This document shows, one piece after another, positions 1-7,051 of a DNA stretch of 37,854 nucleotides. Position numbers and translations under genes: made by a program. Numbering within the stretch: the stretch's first letter is position 1; every line of letters begins with the position of its first letter. The DNA is from CAZJOD01 sp964547525 (GTDB lineage: Bacteria; Bacillota; Clostridia; JAAYHZ01): positions 1-37,854 of the forward strand of contig CAZJOD010000015.1 in NCBI GenBank assembly GCA_964547525.1. Direction: 5' to 3'. A model generated the notes under the pieces. That model worked only from the letters and a program-made list of their open reading frames with translations. It was not told where the DNA came from and made no database searches.

Positions 1-589
1 ATAACCTGGACGAATCGAGAATGTTCGCTTTGTCAACACTGACTACATTCTTATTTCTCTTTAAAGCCGCTTTCATAGCAACTTCAACTATTCTTTCTAT
101 TTCAGGTATCGAATAAAACATGGTATCATAAGCACCGTCACCTTCTACGCCTCTTTTACCGAAATATATACCTCCTGTCAATTCACGAACAACCAATATA
201 TCCAAACCGTCTTTGGTAATATCTTCTTTTAAAGGGCAGGCATCCGCAAGCTGAGGAAACAGTACGGCAGGTCTGAGATTTGCAAACAAATTTAAAGATT
301 TTCTAAGACCTAACAAGGCTTTTTCCGGTCGTTTATCCACGGGAAGCTCATCCCACTTATAACCTCCAACAGCACCTAAAAGCACTGCATCACTGTTTTT
401 GGCTTTCTCTACCGTTTCCTCGGGAAGAGGATCTCCGAATTTGTCATATGCACAACCACCGGCATATAAATAAGTATATTTAAACTCCAAACCGAACTTT
501 TTTGCAATACAATCCAGTACTTTAACCGCTTCTTTGGTTACTTCGGGACCTATTCCGTCTCCGGGTATAACAGCTATATTATATGTCAT
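1..589 (-). CDS. leuB: 3-isopropylmalate dehydrogenase (partial, C-terminus beyond left edge)
   Basis: NAD-dependent oxidative decarboxylation of 3-isopropylmalate (leucine) and of 3-methylmalate in the citramalate route to isoleucine; cytosolic. About 196 codons are present. The N-terminus reads MTYNIAVIPGDGIGPEV, typical of the isocitrate/isopropylmalate dehydrogenase fold. Substrate-binding LRKSLNLFANLRPA and the ELTGGIYFGKRG motif with the catalytic Tyr follow, and the sequence runs off the window at VDKANILDSSRL, the second catalytic Lys/Asp region. The ATG at 589 follows AAGGAG with 8-nt spacing. It is the last visible gene of the ilv-cim-leu operon, 68 nt after leuD. Beside cimA, its in vivo substrate may be mainly the isoleucine intermediate (inference). 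Confidence 0.95.
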   Translation of the reverse strand, partial: MTYNIAVIPGDGIGPEVTKEAVKVLDCIAKKFGLEFKYTYLYAGGCAYDKFGDPLPEETVEKAKNSDAVLLGAVGGYKWDELPVDKRPEKALLGLRKSLNLFANLRPAVLFPQLADACPLKEDITKDGLDILVVRELTGGIYFGKRGVEGDGAYDTMFYSIPEIERIVEVAMKAALKRNKNVVSVDKANILDSSRL

Positions 590-657
590 CTTTTCCACTC
601 CTTATTTGATATTATACCTTTAGGTATGGCACACCCATAAACCCCGGTATATATTTA

Positions 658-1143
658 TCATTTATCCGCTAAAGTGTTTAATAAACCGCCTGCGGAAATA
701 ATTTTCCGAAGAAATTCCGGAAATGGTCTTGCGTTGAAAACTTTACCTGTTGTCACATTTGTAATGGTACCGGATGAAACATCGATATTAACCTCATCAC
801 CCGGATTTATACCGTCTACAGCTTCTTCACATTCCATTATAGCCAAACCTGTGTTTATTGAGTTTCTAAAAAATATCCGGGCGAACGATTTTGCCACAAC
901 ACAGCTGATTCCGCTAGCTTTTATAGCGATAGGAGCATGTTCACGAGACGAACCGCATCCAAAGTTTATACCGGCTACCATTATGTCACCTTCTTTTACC
1001 CGATTAACAAATTCCGAATCGATATCTTCCATGCAATGTTGCGCCAAGTCTTTCGCATTGGTTGTATTTAAGTATCTTGCCGGTATTATGACATCCGTAT
1101 CCACATGATCACCGTATTTAAATGCTTTACCATGTATTTTCAT
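658..1143 (-). CDS. leuD: 3-isopropylmalate / citramalate isomerase small subunit
   Basis: Small (swivel-domain) subunit of the aconitase-family isomerase that moves the hydroxyl group of 2-isopropylmalate or citramalate; it works as a heterodimer with LeuC. It has 161 residues, the short bacterial/archaeal-type form. Visible motifs are the start MKIHGKAFKYGDHVDTDVIIPARYL, interrupted here as DHVDTDVIIPARYL for the substrate loop, and GCGSSREHAPIAIKASG, the conserved active-site loop with the SSREH signature. The start ATG follows AGGAGG at good spacing. leuC lies 35 nt upstream. The wide short-form family includes citraconate/methylmalate isomerases, which fits the cimA context. Confidence 0.95.
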   Translation of the reverse strand: MKIHGKAFKYGDHVDTDVIIPARYLNTTNAKDLAQHCMEDIDSEFVNRVKEGDIMVAGINFGCGSSREHAPIAIKASGISCVVAKSFARIFFRNSINTGLAIMECEEAVDGINPGDEVNIDVSSGTITNVTTGKVFNARPFPEFLRKIISAGGLLNTLADK

Positions 1144-1178
1144 TTTATTTTACCTCCTGTTGGTTTTAATTGATCACT

Positions 1179-2438
1179 TTAAAGTTCATCAGGGCCGGCG
1201 ATTCTTCCTAAGATCGCACTGGCCGCCGCAACTGCGGGACCCGCCAAATAAACTTCCGATTTAACATGACCCATTCTGCCTACAAAGTTTCTGTTGGTGG
1301 TGGCGACAGCCCTTTCACCTTCGGCCAAAATACCCATGTGCCCTCCCAGACAAGGTCCACAGGTAGGGGTACTCACTACGCAACCGGCATTTACGAATAT
1401 CTCAAAATATCCCAATTTCATTGCTTCAAGATAAATTTTTTGGGTTGCCGGGAATATAATCGTTCTAACTCCCTTTTTAACTTTTCTATCTTTTAATATC
1501 TCCGCAGCTATTCTTAAATCGGATAGTCTTCCGTTGGTACACGAACCAATAACCACCTGATCAATATCTATACCTGTAGATTCCGACACCGGGCGTGTAT
1601 TTTCCGGCAAATGAGGAAACGCTACCGTCAGGGGTATTTCCGACAAATCAATTTCATATGTTTTTTCATATTCCGCATCTTCATCAGCCTCAAAAACCTC
1701 ATATTCTTTTATAGAGTGCTCCTTAATGTATAGTAACGTAACATCGTCAACAGGAAAAATACCGTTTTTGGCTCCGGCTTCTATTGCCATATTCGCAATA
1801 GTAAATCTGTCATCTATGGAAAGAGAGGCTATTCCGTCTCCGGTAAATTCCATAGATTTGTAAAGAGCACCGTCAACACCGATCATACCGATAATATGCA
1901 ATATAACATCTTTACCACTAACATAAGGTTGTAATTTGCCATTTAGCACAAACCTTAACGCGGCGGGAACTTTGAACCAACAATAACCTGTAGCCATTGC
2001 CGCAGCTATATCTGTGCTTCCCACACCTGTGGAAAAAGCACCTAAAGCACCATAGGTGCAAGTATGAGAATCGGCTCCTATAACAACATCCCCGGCCGTA
2101 ACCAAACCTTTTTCAGGTAACAAGGCATGTTCAATCCCCATTTCACCTACTTCAAAATAATTCTCTATTCCCATTTTTACTGCAAATTGCCTCATGCATT
2201 TACAATTTTCCGCCGCTTTAATGTCCTTATTCGGTGTAAAATGATCGGGAACCAGGGCGATCTTTTTCTTATCAAAGACATTTTGAATATTCATCTTTTC
2301 CATTTCTTTAATGGCAACCGGTGCGGTCACATCATTTCCCAATACCATATCGGTTTTACAGTTGATGAACTGTCCCGCTTCAACCTTGGCTAGATTTGAT
2401 TTTTTAGCCAATATTTTTTGTGTCATTGTCATTCCCAT
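1179..2438 (-). CDS. leuC: 3-isopropylmalate / citramalate isomerase large subunit
   Basis: Large subunit of the [4Fe-4S] isomerase acting with LeuD. About 419 residues, the HacA/LeuC2-like short form common in archaea and Clostridia. Cluster ligands are visible as VIGSCTNGRLSDL and the CxxC motif in STPTCGPCLGGH; GADSHTCTYGALGAFSTGVG is the conserved active-site segment. Two starts compete: an ATG at 2444 overlaps the cimA stop as ATGA, but AAGGAG lies only 2 nt before it. The ATG at 2438 has 8-nt spacing and is preferred. The overlap with cimA suggests translational coupling. The family is often annotated as homoaconitase-like, but the operon points to branched-chain synthesis. Confidence 0.95.
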   Translation of the reverse strand: MGMTMTQKILAKKSNLAKVEAGQFINCKTDMVLGNDVTAPVAIKEMEKMNIQNVFDKKKIALVPDHFTPNKDIKAAENCKCMRQFAVKMGIENYFEVGEMGIEHALLPEKGLVTAGDVVIGADSHTCTYGALGAFSTGVGSTDIAAAMATGYCWFKVPAALRFVLNGKLQPYVSGKDVILHIIGMIGVDGALYKSMEFTGDGIASLSIDDRFTIANMAIEAGAKNGIFPVDDVTLLYIKEHSIKEYEVFEADEDAEYEKTYEIDLSEIPLTVAFPHLPENTRPVSESTGIDIDQVVIGSCTNGRLSDLRIAAEILKDRKVKKGVRTIIFPATQKIYLEAMKLGYFEIFVNAGCVVSTPTCGPCLGGHMGILAEGERAVATTNRNFVGRMGHVKSEVYLAGPAVAAASAILGRIAGPDEL

Positions 2439-2440
2439 AA

Positions 2441-4030
2441 TCATTTCTCCTTGTATTTAGATTTGGTTTCCCATAGTTTATATTCGATGGAATCTATCAA
2501 AGCTATCAGACTCGCTTCTATAACGTCGGTAGACACACCCAAAGTAGTCCATTTGTTTTCACCGTCACCGGACTCAATAACAACACGTACTTTTGCTGCA
2601 GTGGCTTTCTTTGTGTCTAACACTCTGACCTTATAATCCAGCAAAGTTATATCCTTCAATTCCGGAAAGAATTCGCTTAAAGCTTCCCTTAAAGCTTTAT
2701 CCAATGCGTTAACCGGGCCGTTTCCTTCGGCCGCCGCCATTCTGTCGGCTCCGTTTACATTGACTTTGACCACCGCATAAGATCCAAATGCCTTTTTGTA
2801 TTCCGTATGCTCATCAATAACTTTAAAATGTATCAGTGAAAAACTCTGCTTTCTAAACCCTAATTCCTTTGATACAATTAGTTCGAAGCTGTTTTCAGCA
2901 CCTTCAAAGCTATATCCTTCTTGTTCTAAATCTTTTAACTTATCCATAAGATTGCCAAGCGCCTCTTTATCGTTGACAAGCTCGGGAAAACGGTGCGAAA
3001 GCTTAATGGAAAGTGCACTTCGCCCGGCGACTTCAGATAAAAGAAAGCTTCTTTTATTCCCTACCGTTTCGGGTTTAATATGTTCAAAAGATCCCTCTGC
3101 CTTTCTTACTCCGTCTATGTGCATTCCCCCTTTATGGGCGAATGCATCATTACCTACATACGGTAATTTTTCATTTAAAGCAAGATTTGATATCTCCGCC
3201 GCTTCTCTGGCCAACCTGGTAAGTTGTGATATTTTTTCTTCGGGTATACAACTATATCCCATTTTTAATTGCAAATTGGGGATAATTGATGTCAATCGTG
3301 CATTGCCACACCTTTCTCCAAAGCCGATAAATGTACCTTGAACATGACATGCTCCGTTTTTTACAGCGATCAATGAATTTGCCACGGCCAATTCCGAATC
3401 GTTGTGCGCATGTATCCCAACCGCGGTATTAGTATTCTCTTTAATGTATCCAACTATTTCTTCCACTTCATGAGTCAAAGCTCCACCATTGGTATCGCAC
3501 AAAACCAAACAATCCGCTCCGCCTTCTTCAGCCGCTTTTAAAACCTCAACGGCATAAGAAGGATTATTCTTATACCCGTCAAAGAAATGTTCCGCATCAA
3601 AAATAACTTCTTTTCCTTGCTTTTTAAAAAATGCAACGGTGTCCCGTACCATATTTAAATTTTCAGATAATTCGGTTTGCAAAACTTCTGTCACATGAAG
3701 ATCCCATGACTTTCCGAATATAGCCACAACATCGGTACCGGCTGATAATAGCGCCTGTACTCCGGGATCCTCAGCCGCTTCACAATTTTTTCTTCTCGTA
3801 CTACCGAATGCGGTTAATTTTGCATATTGTAACTTTATATCCCGTGCTTTTTCAAAAAACTCTCTCTCTTTCGGATTAGAAGCAGGGTTCCCGGCTTCTA
3901 TATAATCCATTCCTATTGAGTCCAACAATCTTAACATATGTATCTTGTCGGATAACGAATAGGAGATACCCTTCGCTTGGGCGCCGTCCCTTAAAGTCGA
4001 GTCAAAAACATATACCTTATTATTACCCAT
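2441..4030 (-). CDS. cimA: (R)-citramalate synthase
   Basis: Condenses pyruvate with acetyl-CoA to citramalate, the first step of the threonine-independent isoleucine pathway. 529 residues, the length expected for the CimA branch of the LeuA/HCS family. The N-terminal TIM barrel starts VYVFDSTLRDGAQAKGISYS; the AQ after DG and the EAGNPASNPKE segment are characteristic of CimA rather than LeuA. GIHAHNDSELAVANS carries the metal-binding His residues, and FAHKGGMHIDGV follows. Residues from about 390 to 520 form the LeuA-type allosteric domain, expected to bind isoleucine. The ATG at 4030 follows GGAAGG with about 8-nt spacing. A 192-nt gap separates it from ilvC. Confidence 0.93.
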   Translation of the reverse strand: MGNNKVYVFDSTLRDGAQAKGISYSLSDKIHMLRLLDSIGMDYIEAGNPASNPKEREFFEKARDIKLQYAKLTAFGSTRRKNCEAAEDPGVQALLSAGTDVVAIFGKSWDLHVTEVLQTELSENLNMVRDTVAFFKKQGKEVIFDAEHFFDGYKNNPSYAVEVLKAAEEGGADCLVLCDTNGGALTHEVEEIVGYIKENTNTAVGIHAHNDSELAVANSLIAVKNGACHVQGTFIGFGERCGNARLTSIIPNLQLKMGYSCIPEEKISQLTRLAREAAEISNLALNEKLPYVGNDAFAHKGGMHIDGVRKAEGSFEHIKPETVGNKRSFLLSEVAGRSALSIKLSHRFPELVNDKEALGNLMDKLKDLEQEGYSFEGAENSFELIVSKELGFRKQSFSLIHFKVIDEHTEYKKAFGSYAVVKVNVNGADRMAAAEGNGPVNALDKALREALSEFFPELKDITLLDYKVRVLDTKKATAAKVRVVIESGDGENKWTTLGVSTDVIEASLIALIDSIEYKLWETKSKYKEK

Positions 4031-4222
4031 ATATATCTACCTTCCAATCCTGCTGTCTTGTTTACGGAGAACCGGCTTAAAACTCCTCGTTTATCGGTAT
4101 TAGTTTTATAGCCTTTTTATATCTTTTTATTATTTTCTGTATAACACCGGTTTTTTATAAACACCGATTCCCCGTAAAAAATGATATATAGCCTGTTAAA
4201 TCTATCTGAAATTCAACTTTTG
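4031..4222. other. ilvC-cimA intergenic gap, no gene seen
   Basis: 192 nt within the operon. I see no open frame with a ribosome site, no hairpin plus U-run and no clear promoter. It holds a short direct repeat (CGGTGTTTATA and CGGTGTTATA on the minus strand). Its function is unknown. Confidence 0.4.
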
Positions 4223-5224
4223 TTATTCTTTATCCTTGTTGTACCAAGGCATCATGGCTCTTAACTTCTTACCTGTTTTTTCTATCAAATGTTCGCTTTC
4301 AATTCTTCTTTTTGCCATAAACGAAGGTCTTCCCGCTTTATTTTCCAAAATCCAGTTTCTTGCGAACTCACCTTCTTGTATTTCTTTTAATACTTTTTTC
4401 ATTTCTTTACGAGTCTCATCGGTGATCATTCTTTTACCGACGGTATAGTCGCCATATTCCGCGGTATCACTTATTGAATATCTCATATATGACAATCCGC
4501 CTTGGTTCACCATATCGATAATAAGTTTCATTTCATGTAAACACTCAAAATATGCACTTTCCGGTTCATAACCCGCTTCTACCAACGTGTCAAATCCCGC
4601 TTTCATTAATTCCGTTACTCCACCGCATAATACACATTGTTCTCCGAACAAATCGGTTTCGGTTTCTTCTTTAAATGTAGTCTGTAATATACCCGCTCTG
4701 TCACCGCCTATCCCTTGGGCATAAGCTAAAGCAACATCCATGGTATCTTTGGAATAATCCTGATATACGGCTACAAGACACGGCACTCCTTGCCCTAAAA
4801 CATATTGAGATCTTACAGTATGACCAGGTCCCTTAGGTGCGACCATAAAAACATTCACATTTTTAGGAGGTATAATCTGTCCGTAATGAATATTAAATCC
4901 ATGTGCGAACATAAGATATTTACCCTCTGTCAATTCCGGTAGAACGGATTCTTGATATATTAAAGGTTGTTTTTCATCATTTACCAATAATACTATAACA
5001 TCAGCTTGTTTTGCAGCTTCACGGGCAACAGCTACTTTTAATCCCGCTTTTTCCGCTTTCTCCCATGAACCGCTTCCTTCATATAATCCCACGATGACAT
5101 CGAACCCGGACTCATGAAGATTTAATGCATGTGCGTGCCCCTGACTACCATAACCTATTACGGCAATCTTTTTGTCCGACAATTTTTCACTTTTACAATC
5201 CTCTTTGTAATATAATTTGGCCAT
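4223..5224 (-). CDS. ilvC: ketol-acid reductoisomerase (class I)
   Basis: Isomerises and reduces acetolactate or acetohydroxybutyrate to the dihydroxy acids of the valine, leucine and isoleucine pathways; needs Mg2+ and NAD(P)H. 333 residues, the class I length. The Rossmann motif is GYGSQGHAHALNL (residues 24-36). FMVAPKGPGHTVRSQY is conserved, and the metal-binding DLFGEQCVLCGG carries the catalytic Asp and Glu. The cofactor loop after strand beta-2 reads GLYEGSGSW (residues 46-54) instead of the usual R-P-G-S-K-S. An acidic residue at 49 and loss of the Arg/Lys suggest NADH or dual use. GGAGG lies about 8 nt before the ATG. The gene follows ilvN after 76 nt that hold a palindrome. Confidence 0.97.
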   Translation of the reverse strand: MAKLYYKEDCKSEKLSDKKIAVIGYGSQGHAHALNLHESGFDVIVGLYEGSGSWEKAEKAGLKVAVAREAAKQADVIVLLVNDEKQPLIYQESVLPELTEGKYLMFAHGFNIHYGQIIPPKNVNVFMVAPKGPGHTVRSQYVLGQGVPCLVAVYQDYSKDTMDVALAYAQGIGGDRAGILQTTFKEETETDLFGEQCVLCGGVTELMKAGFDTLVEAGYEPESAYFECLHEMKLIIDMVNQGGLSYMRYSISDTAEYGDYTVGKRMITDETRKEMKKVLKEIQEGEFARNWILENKAGRPSFMAKRRIESEHLIEKTGKKLRAMMPWYNKDKE

Positions 5225-5264
5225 TATATAATCCTCCGCCTAGTTTATTTTAATATTTTAATCG

Positions 5265-5290
5265 TGATACCGATATCGACATCCGTATCA
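5265..5290. repeat. 26-bp palindrome between ilvN and ilvC
   Basis: TGATAC at 5265-5270 pairs with GTATCA at 5285-5290, with an inner 3-bp ATC/GAT helix and one mismatch. It lies between the ilvN stop and the ilvC ribosome site and has no U-run. It could be an RNA processing or stability hairpin or a protein-binding site; the sequence alone does not decide. Confidence 0.55.
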
Positions 5291-5300
5291 AAACTCAAGG

Positions 5301-5795
5301 TTAATCATTAATCGTGCCGTCCCCTCTTTCAACAGCCACCATACCCGTTCGAGCCACCTCTACTATGCCGAACTCTTCCATTTTGGTTAAGGCTTGATTG
5401 ATCTCCTCAAAACTGCCATAGACCTGAACCATAGATGTCTCCGATCCGAAATCAACAACTCTTGCCGACAGCATGTCGACTTTTTCCATAAGTTTAATTC
5501 TTTGAGACGACTCGGTTCTTACTTTTATTAAAGCCATCTCCCTTAATACCGAATCTTCTTTTTTTAGTATCTTTACTTTTTTTACATCAATAAGTTTCTT
5601 TAATTGATTTATAACCTGCCCCAGTAATCTGTCATCCGCTTTGACCACAATAGTAATTCTGGATGTTTCCGGGTCGGTGGTAACACCTACCGTAATACTG
5701 TCGATGTTATATCCTCTTCTTCTGAACAATCCTGATATACGGTACAAAACACCGGGATGATTAGATACCAGAAACGATACGATATGGTTTTCCAT
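5301..5795 (-). CDS. ilvN: acetolactate synthase small (regulatory) subunit
   Basis: Regulatory subunit of acetohydroxyacid synthase, which stimulates the catalytic IlvB subunit and gives valine feedback. 164 residues from the start MENHIVSFLVSNHPGVLYRI, the standard length. Residues 4-75 form the ACT domain (NHPGVLYRISGLFRRRGYNI is typical), and residues 80-160 form the C-terminal ALS_ss_C domain. The frame is open further upstream to 5888, but AAGGAGGT lies 5-6 nt before the ATG at 5795 and family alignment begins there. It is the first gene after the T-box leader. The catalytic partner ilvB, normally directly upstream, is absent. Confidence 0.95.
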   Translation of the reverse strand: MENHIVSFLVSNHPGVLYRISGLFRRRGYNIDSITVGVTTDPETSRITIVVKADDRLLGQVINQLKKLIDVKKVKILKKEDSVLREMALIKVRTESSQRIKLMEKVDMLSARVVDFGSETSMVQVYGSFEEINQALTKMEEFGIVEVARTGMVAVERGDGTIND

Positions 5796-5879
5796 GGCAA
5801 CCTCCTTTAATATATAATTTATAACAAGTATTATTACCTGTATTATTGTAAGTTTTACTTGATTATTTAGTAAGGCCCT

Positions 5880-5905
5880 CGGCTGCATCGAGCATCCTCG
5901 AGCCG
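5880..5905 (-). other. Stem-loop in the ilvN 5' leader, after the T-box terminator
   Basis: On the minus-strand RNA CGGCU pairs with AGCCG, and inside it CGAG pairs with CUCG around a GAUG loop, with a 4-nt bulge. It lies in the 164-nt stretch between the T-box terminator and ilvN. No U-run follows. It is GC-rich compared with the surrounding DNA. Its role is unknown. Confidence 0.45.
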
Positions 5906-5959
5906 CCGTACATTTTTAAAATCAAGTTTAAAAATAAATCCTATTTTTATATCATATTT

Positions 5960-5999
5960 AAAAAACCCCGTCTCTTCTATATATTAGAAGAGACGGGGT
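5960..5999 (-). terminator. Intrinsic terminator of the T-box leader
   Basis: A 14-bp perfect stem (ACCCCGTCTCTTCT with its complement) around a short AT loop, followed by six T on the minus strand. It is the attenuator of the ilv operon. Its 5' arm (GUCUCU) is also complementary to AGAGAC at 6046-6051, the proposed antiterminator. Confidence 0.93.
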
Positions 6000-6218
6000 A
6001 TAATATAATCATATCCCTTTTCGTCCGTCCATCAACGTCTCACCAGTCTCTAACAAGCCCTTCGTCTATAACGGGACTTCCCGTTTGTCTCTACTTTTAA
6101 TTCAAGACAACAGCTCCAAAGTGATTTTTATATTCGGAATTTATTTGCTCACACTAACCGCAAACTTTCTGTAAAATTCTTGTGAATATAACTGTCTTTA
6201 TCATTGCTTTATAATTTA
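5960..6218 (-). promoter_or_regulatory. T-box leader riboswitch, probable isoleucine specifier (AUC)
   Basis: tRNA-sensing leader controlling ilvN-ilvC-cimA-leuCDB. Stem I has the conserved distal segment ACAGAAAGTTTGCGGTTAG (6172 downwards), matching the usual AGAGAG..GGTTGGTG pattern. The basal helix AAGACA pairs with TGTCTT. The specifier region reads AAAATCACTTTGGAGCTG, giving AUC at 6125-6123 (isoleucine) if read by the normal codon-then-A layout. UGGU at 6045-6042 can pair with the ACCA end of uncharged tRNA and directly follows AGAGAC, which is complementary to the terminator 5' arm. The usual TGGNACCGCG core is degenerate here. Uncharged tRNA-Ile is expected to turn the operon on. Confidence 0.82.
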
Positions 6219-6224
6219 CATTGC

Positions 6225-6253
6225 ATTATACTCCCATTCAAATCCCATGTCAA
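6225..6253 (-). promoter_or_regulatory. Promoter of the ilv-cim-leu operon
   Basis: Consensus housekeeping promoter on the minus strand: TTGACA (6253-6248), 17-nt spacer, TATAAT (6230-6225). Transcription would begin near 6218, at the start of the T-box leader. Confidence 0.9.
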
Positions 6254-6442
6254 GTAATTTGCAAAAAATATTTTTTAAAAATTTTTTAGCAAAAACAGTT
6301 GCATTTTTACACTTTTTAAGTGCGTCATAAAAATAATCGGTTATAATCATCCTGTACAAACGATAAATTGCGATTTCACGTCTTAAATAATAAAAATACC
6401 TTTGTTACCCTCAAACCATGTATTTTTTGACGGGAAATTATA

Positions 6443-6471
6443 TTGACAAATAATAAATTATATGGTAGTAT
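6443..6471 (+). promoter_or_regulatory. Promoter of the acc-fab operon
   Basis: TTGACA at 6443-6448, 17-nt spacer and TAGTAT at 6466-6471. The -10 box is the left end of a degenerate FapR-like palindrome, and a better operator lies just downstream, so repression by promoter occlusion is likely. The 190 nt between this and the divergent ilv promoter are AT-rich with no gene seen. Confidence 0.85.
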
Positions 6472-6510
6472 TACTTACTAATAGCACTTGATATTAGTAC
6501 CTAGTAATAT
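6466..6510. promoter_or_regulatory. FapR-type operator(s), tandem
   Basis: TTAGTACCTAGTAATAT at 6494-6510 matches the FapR consensus TTAGTACCTGGTACTAA at about 14 of 17 positions. A second, weaker palindrome TAGTATTACTTACTAA at 6466-6481 overlaps the -10 box and keeps the outer half-site bases with the right spacing. FapR is the malonyl-CoA-responsive repressor of lipid synthesis in Firmicutes; its gene is not in this window. The strong site is well supported, the second is tentative. Confidence 0.8.
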
Positions 6511-6607
6511 TTTTTAATAGTCCCACATATACTATTGTAATTAGATATAAACTCTATAGTTTTACGGAATGATTATTATATATGTTAGGTCCGAAGGAGA
6601 AAATTAT

Positions 6608-7051
6608 ATGAAGACAGACGAAATTTATGAGTTTCTTAAAAAAATAAATGATTTGAACTTTACCGAACTGGATATACAAACTGATGAATTTAAAATAAAT
6701 ATGAAAAGAAAAACCACCGAGTTTAACACATCAATTACCGATGTACGCCAACCTCTAACATCCGGGCAGGTCGAAAAAAATGATAAAGCTTCAACATTAA
6801 TCGATCAGTCGGAATATATAACGGCACCAATCTCCGGTATTTTCTACCGTGCAAGTGAACCGGGTGCTGAACCTTTTGTCAAAGAAGGAGACAAAGTAAA
6901 AAAAGGTTCTACACTATGTTTTTTAGAAGCTATGAAAACTATGAACGAAATCAAAGCCGGTAAAGATTGTATTATTACGGGTGTATTAGTTGAAAACAAC
7001 ACTCGGGTCGATGCGGGAGATAAGCTGTTTAAGTTTGTAGGAGAGCTCTAA
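6608..7051 (+). CDS. accB: Biotin carboxyl carrier protein of acetyl-CoA carboxylase
   Basis: Carries biotin between carboxylase and transferase to make malonyl-CoA. 147 residues from the ATG at 6608, which has AAGGAG with 8-nt spacing; the frame is open to 6569 but that extension has no ribosome site. Residues 1-35 form the helical N-terminal segment, 36-68 a flexible linker, and 70-147 the biotinyl domain, with the thumb-like insert (RASEPGAEPFVKEG) typical of AccB. The biotinylation motif reads EAMKTMNE, Lys110, with Thr in place of the usual second Met of AMKM. First gene of the operon; its stop directly abuts the accC ATG. Confidence 0.95.
   Translation: MKTDEIYEFLKKINDLNFTELDIQTDEFKINMKRKTTEFNTSITDVRQPLTSGQVEKNDKASTLIDQSEYITAPISGIFYRASEPGAEPFVKEGDKVKKGSTLCFLEAMKTMNEIKAGKDCIITGVLVENNTRVDAGDKLFKFVGEL

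Noticed and set aside
674..1108. Long antisense frames inside real genes, such as this one in leuD, 2796-3341 in cimA and 30699-31298 in the P-type ATPase
   Set aside because: They lie wholly opposite conserved genes, have no ribosome sites and reflect codon bias of the real strand.
5796..5888. N-terminal extension of IlvN by 31 residues
   Set aside because: The extension is not family-like and the AAGGAGGT site supports the ATG at 5795.
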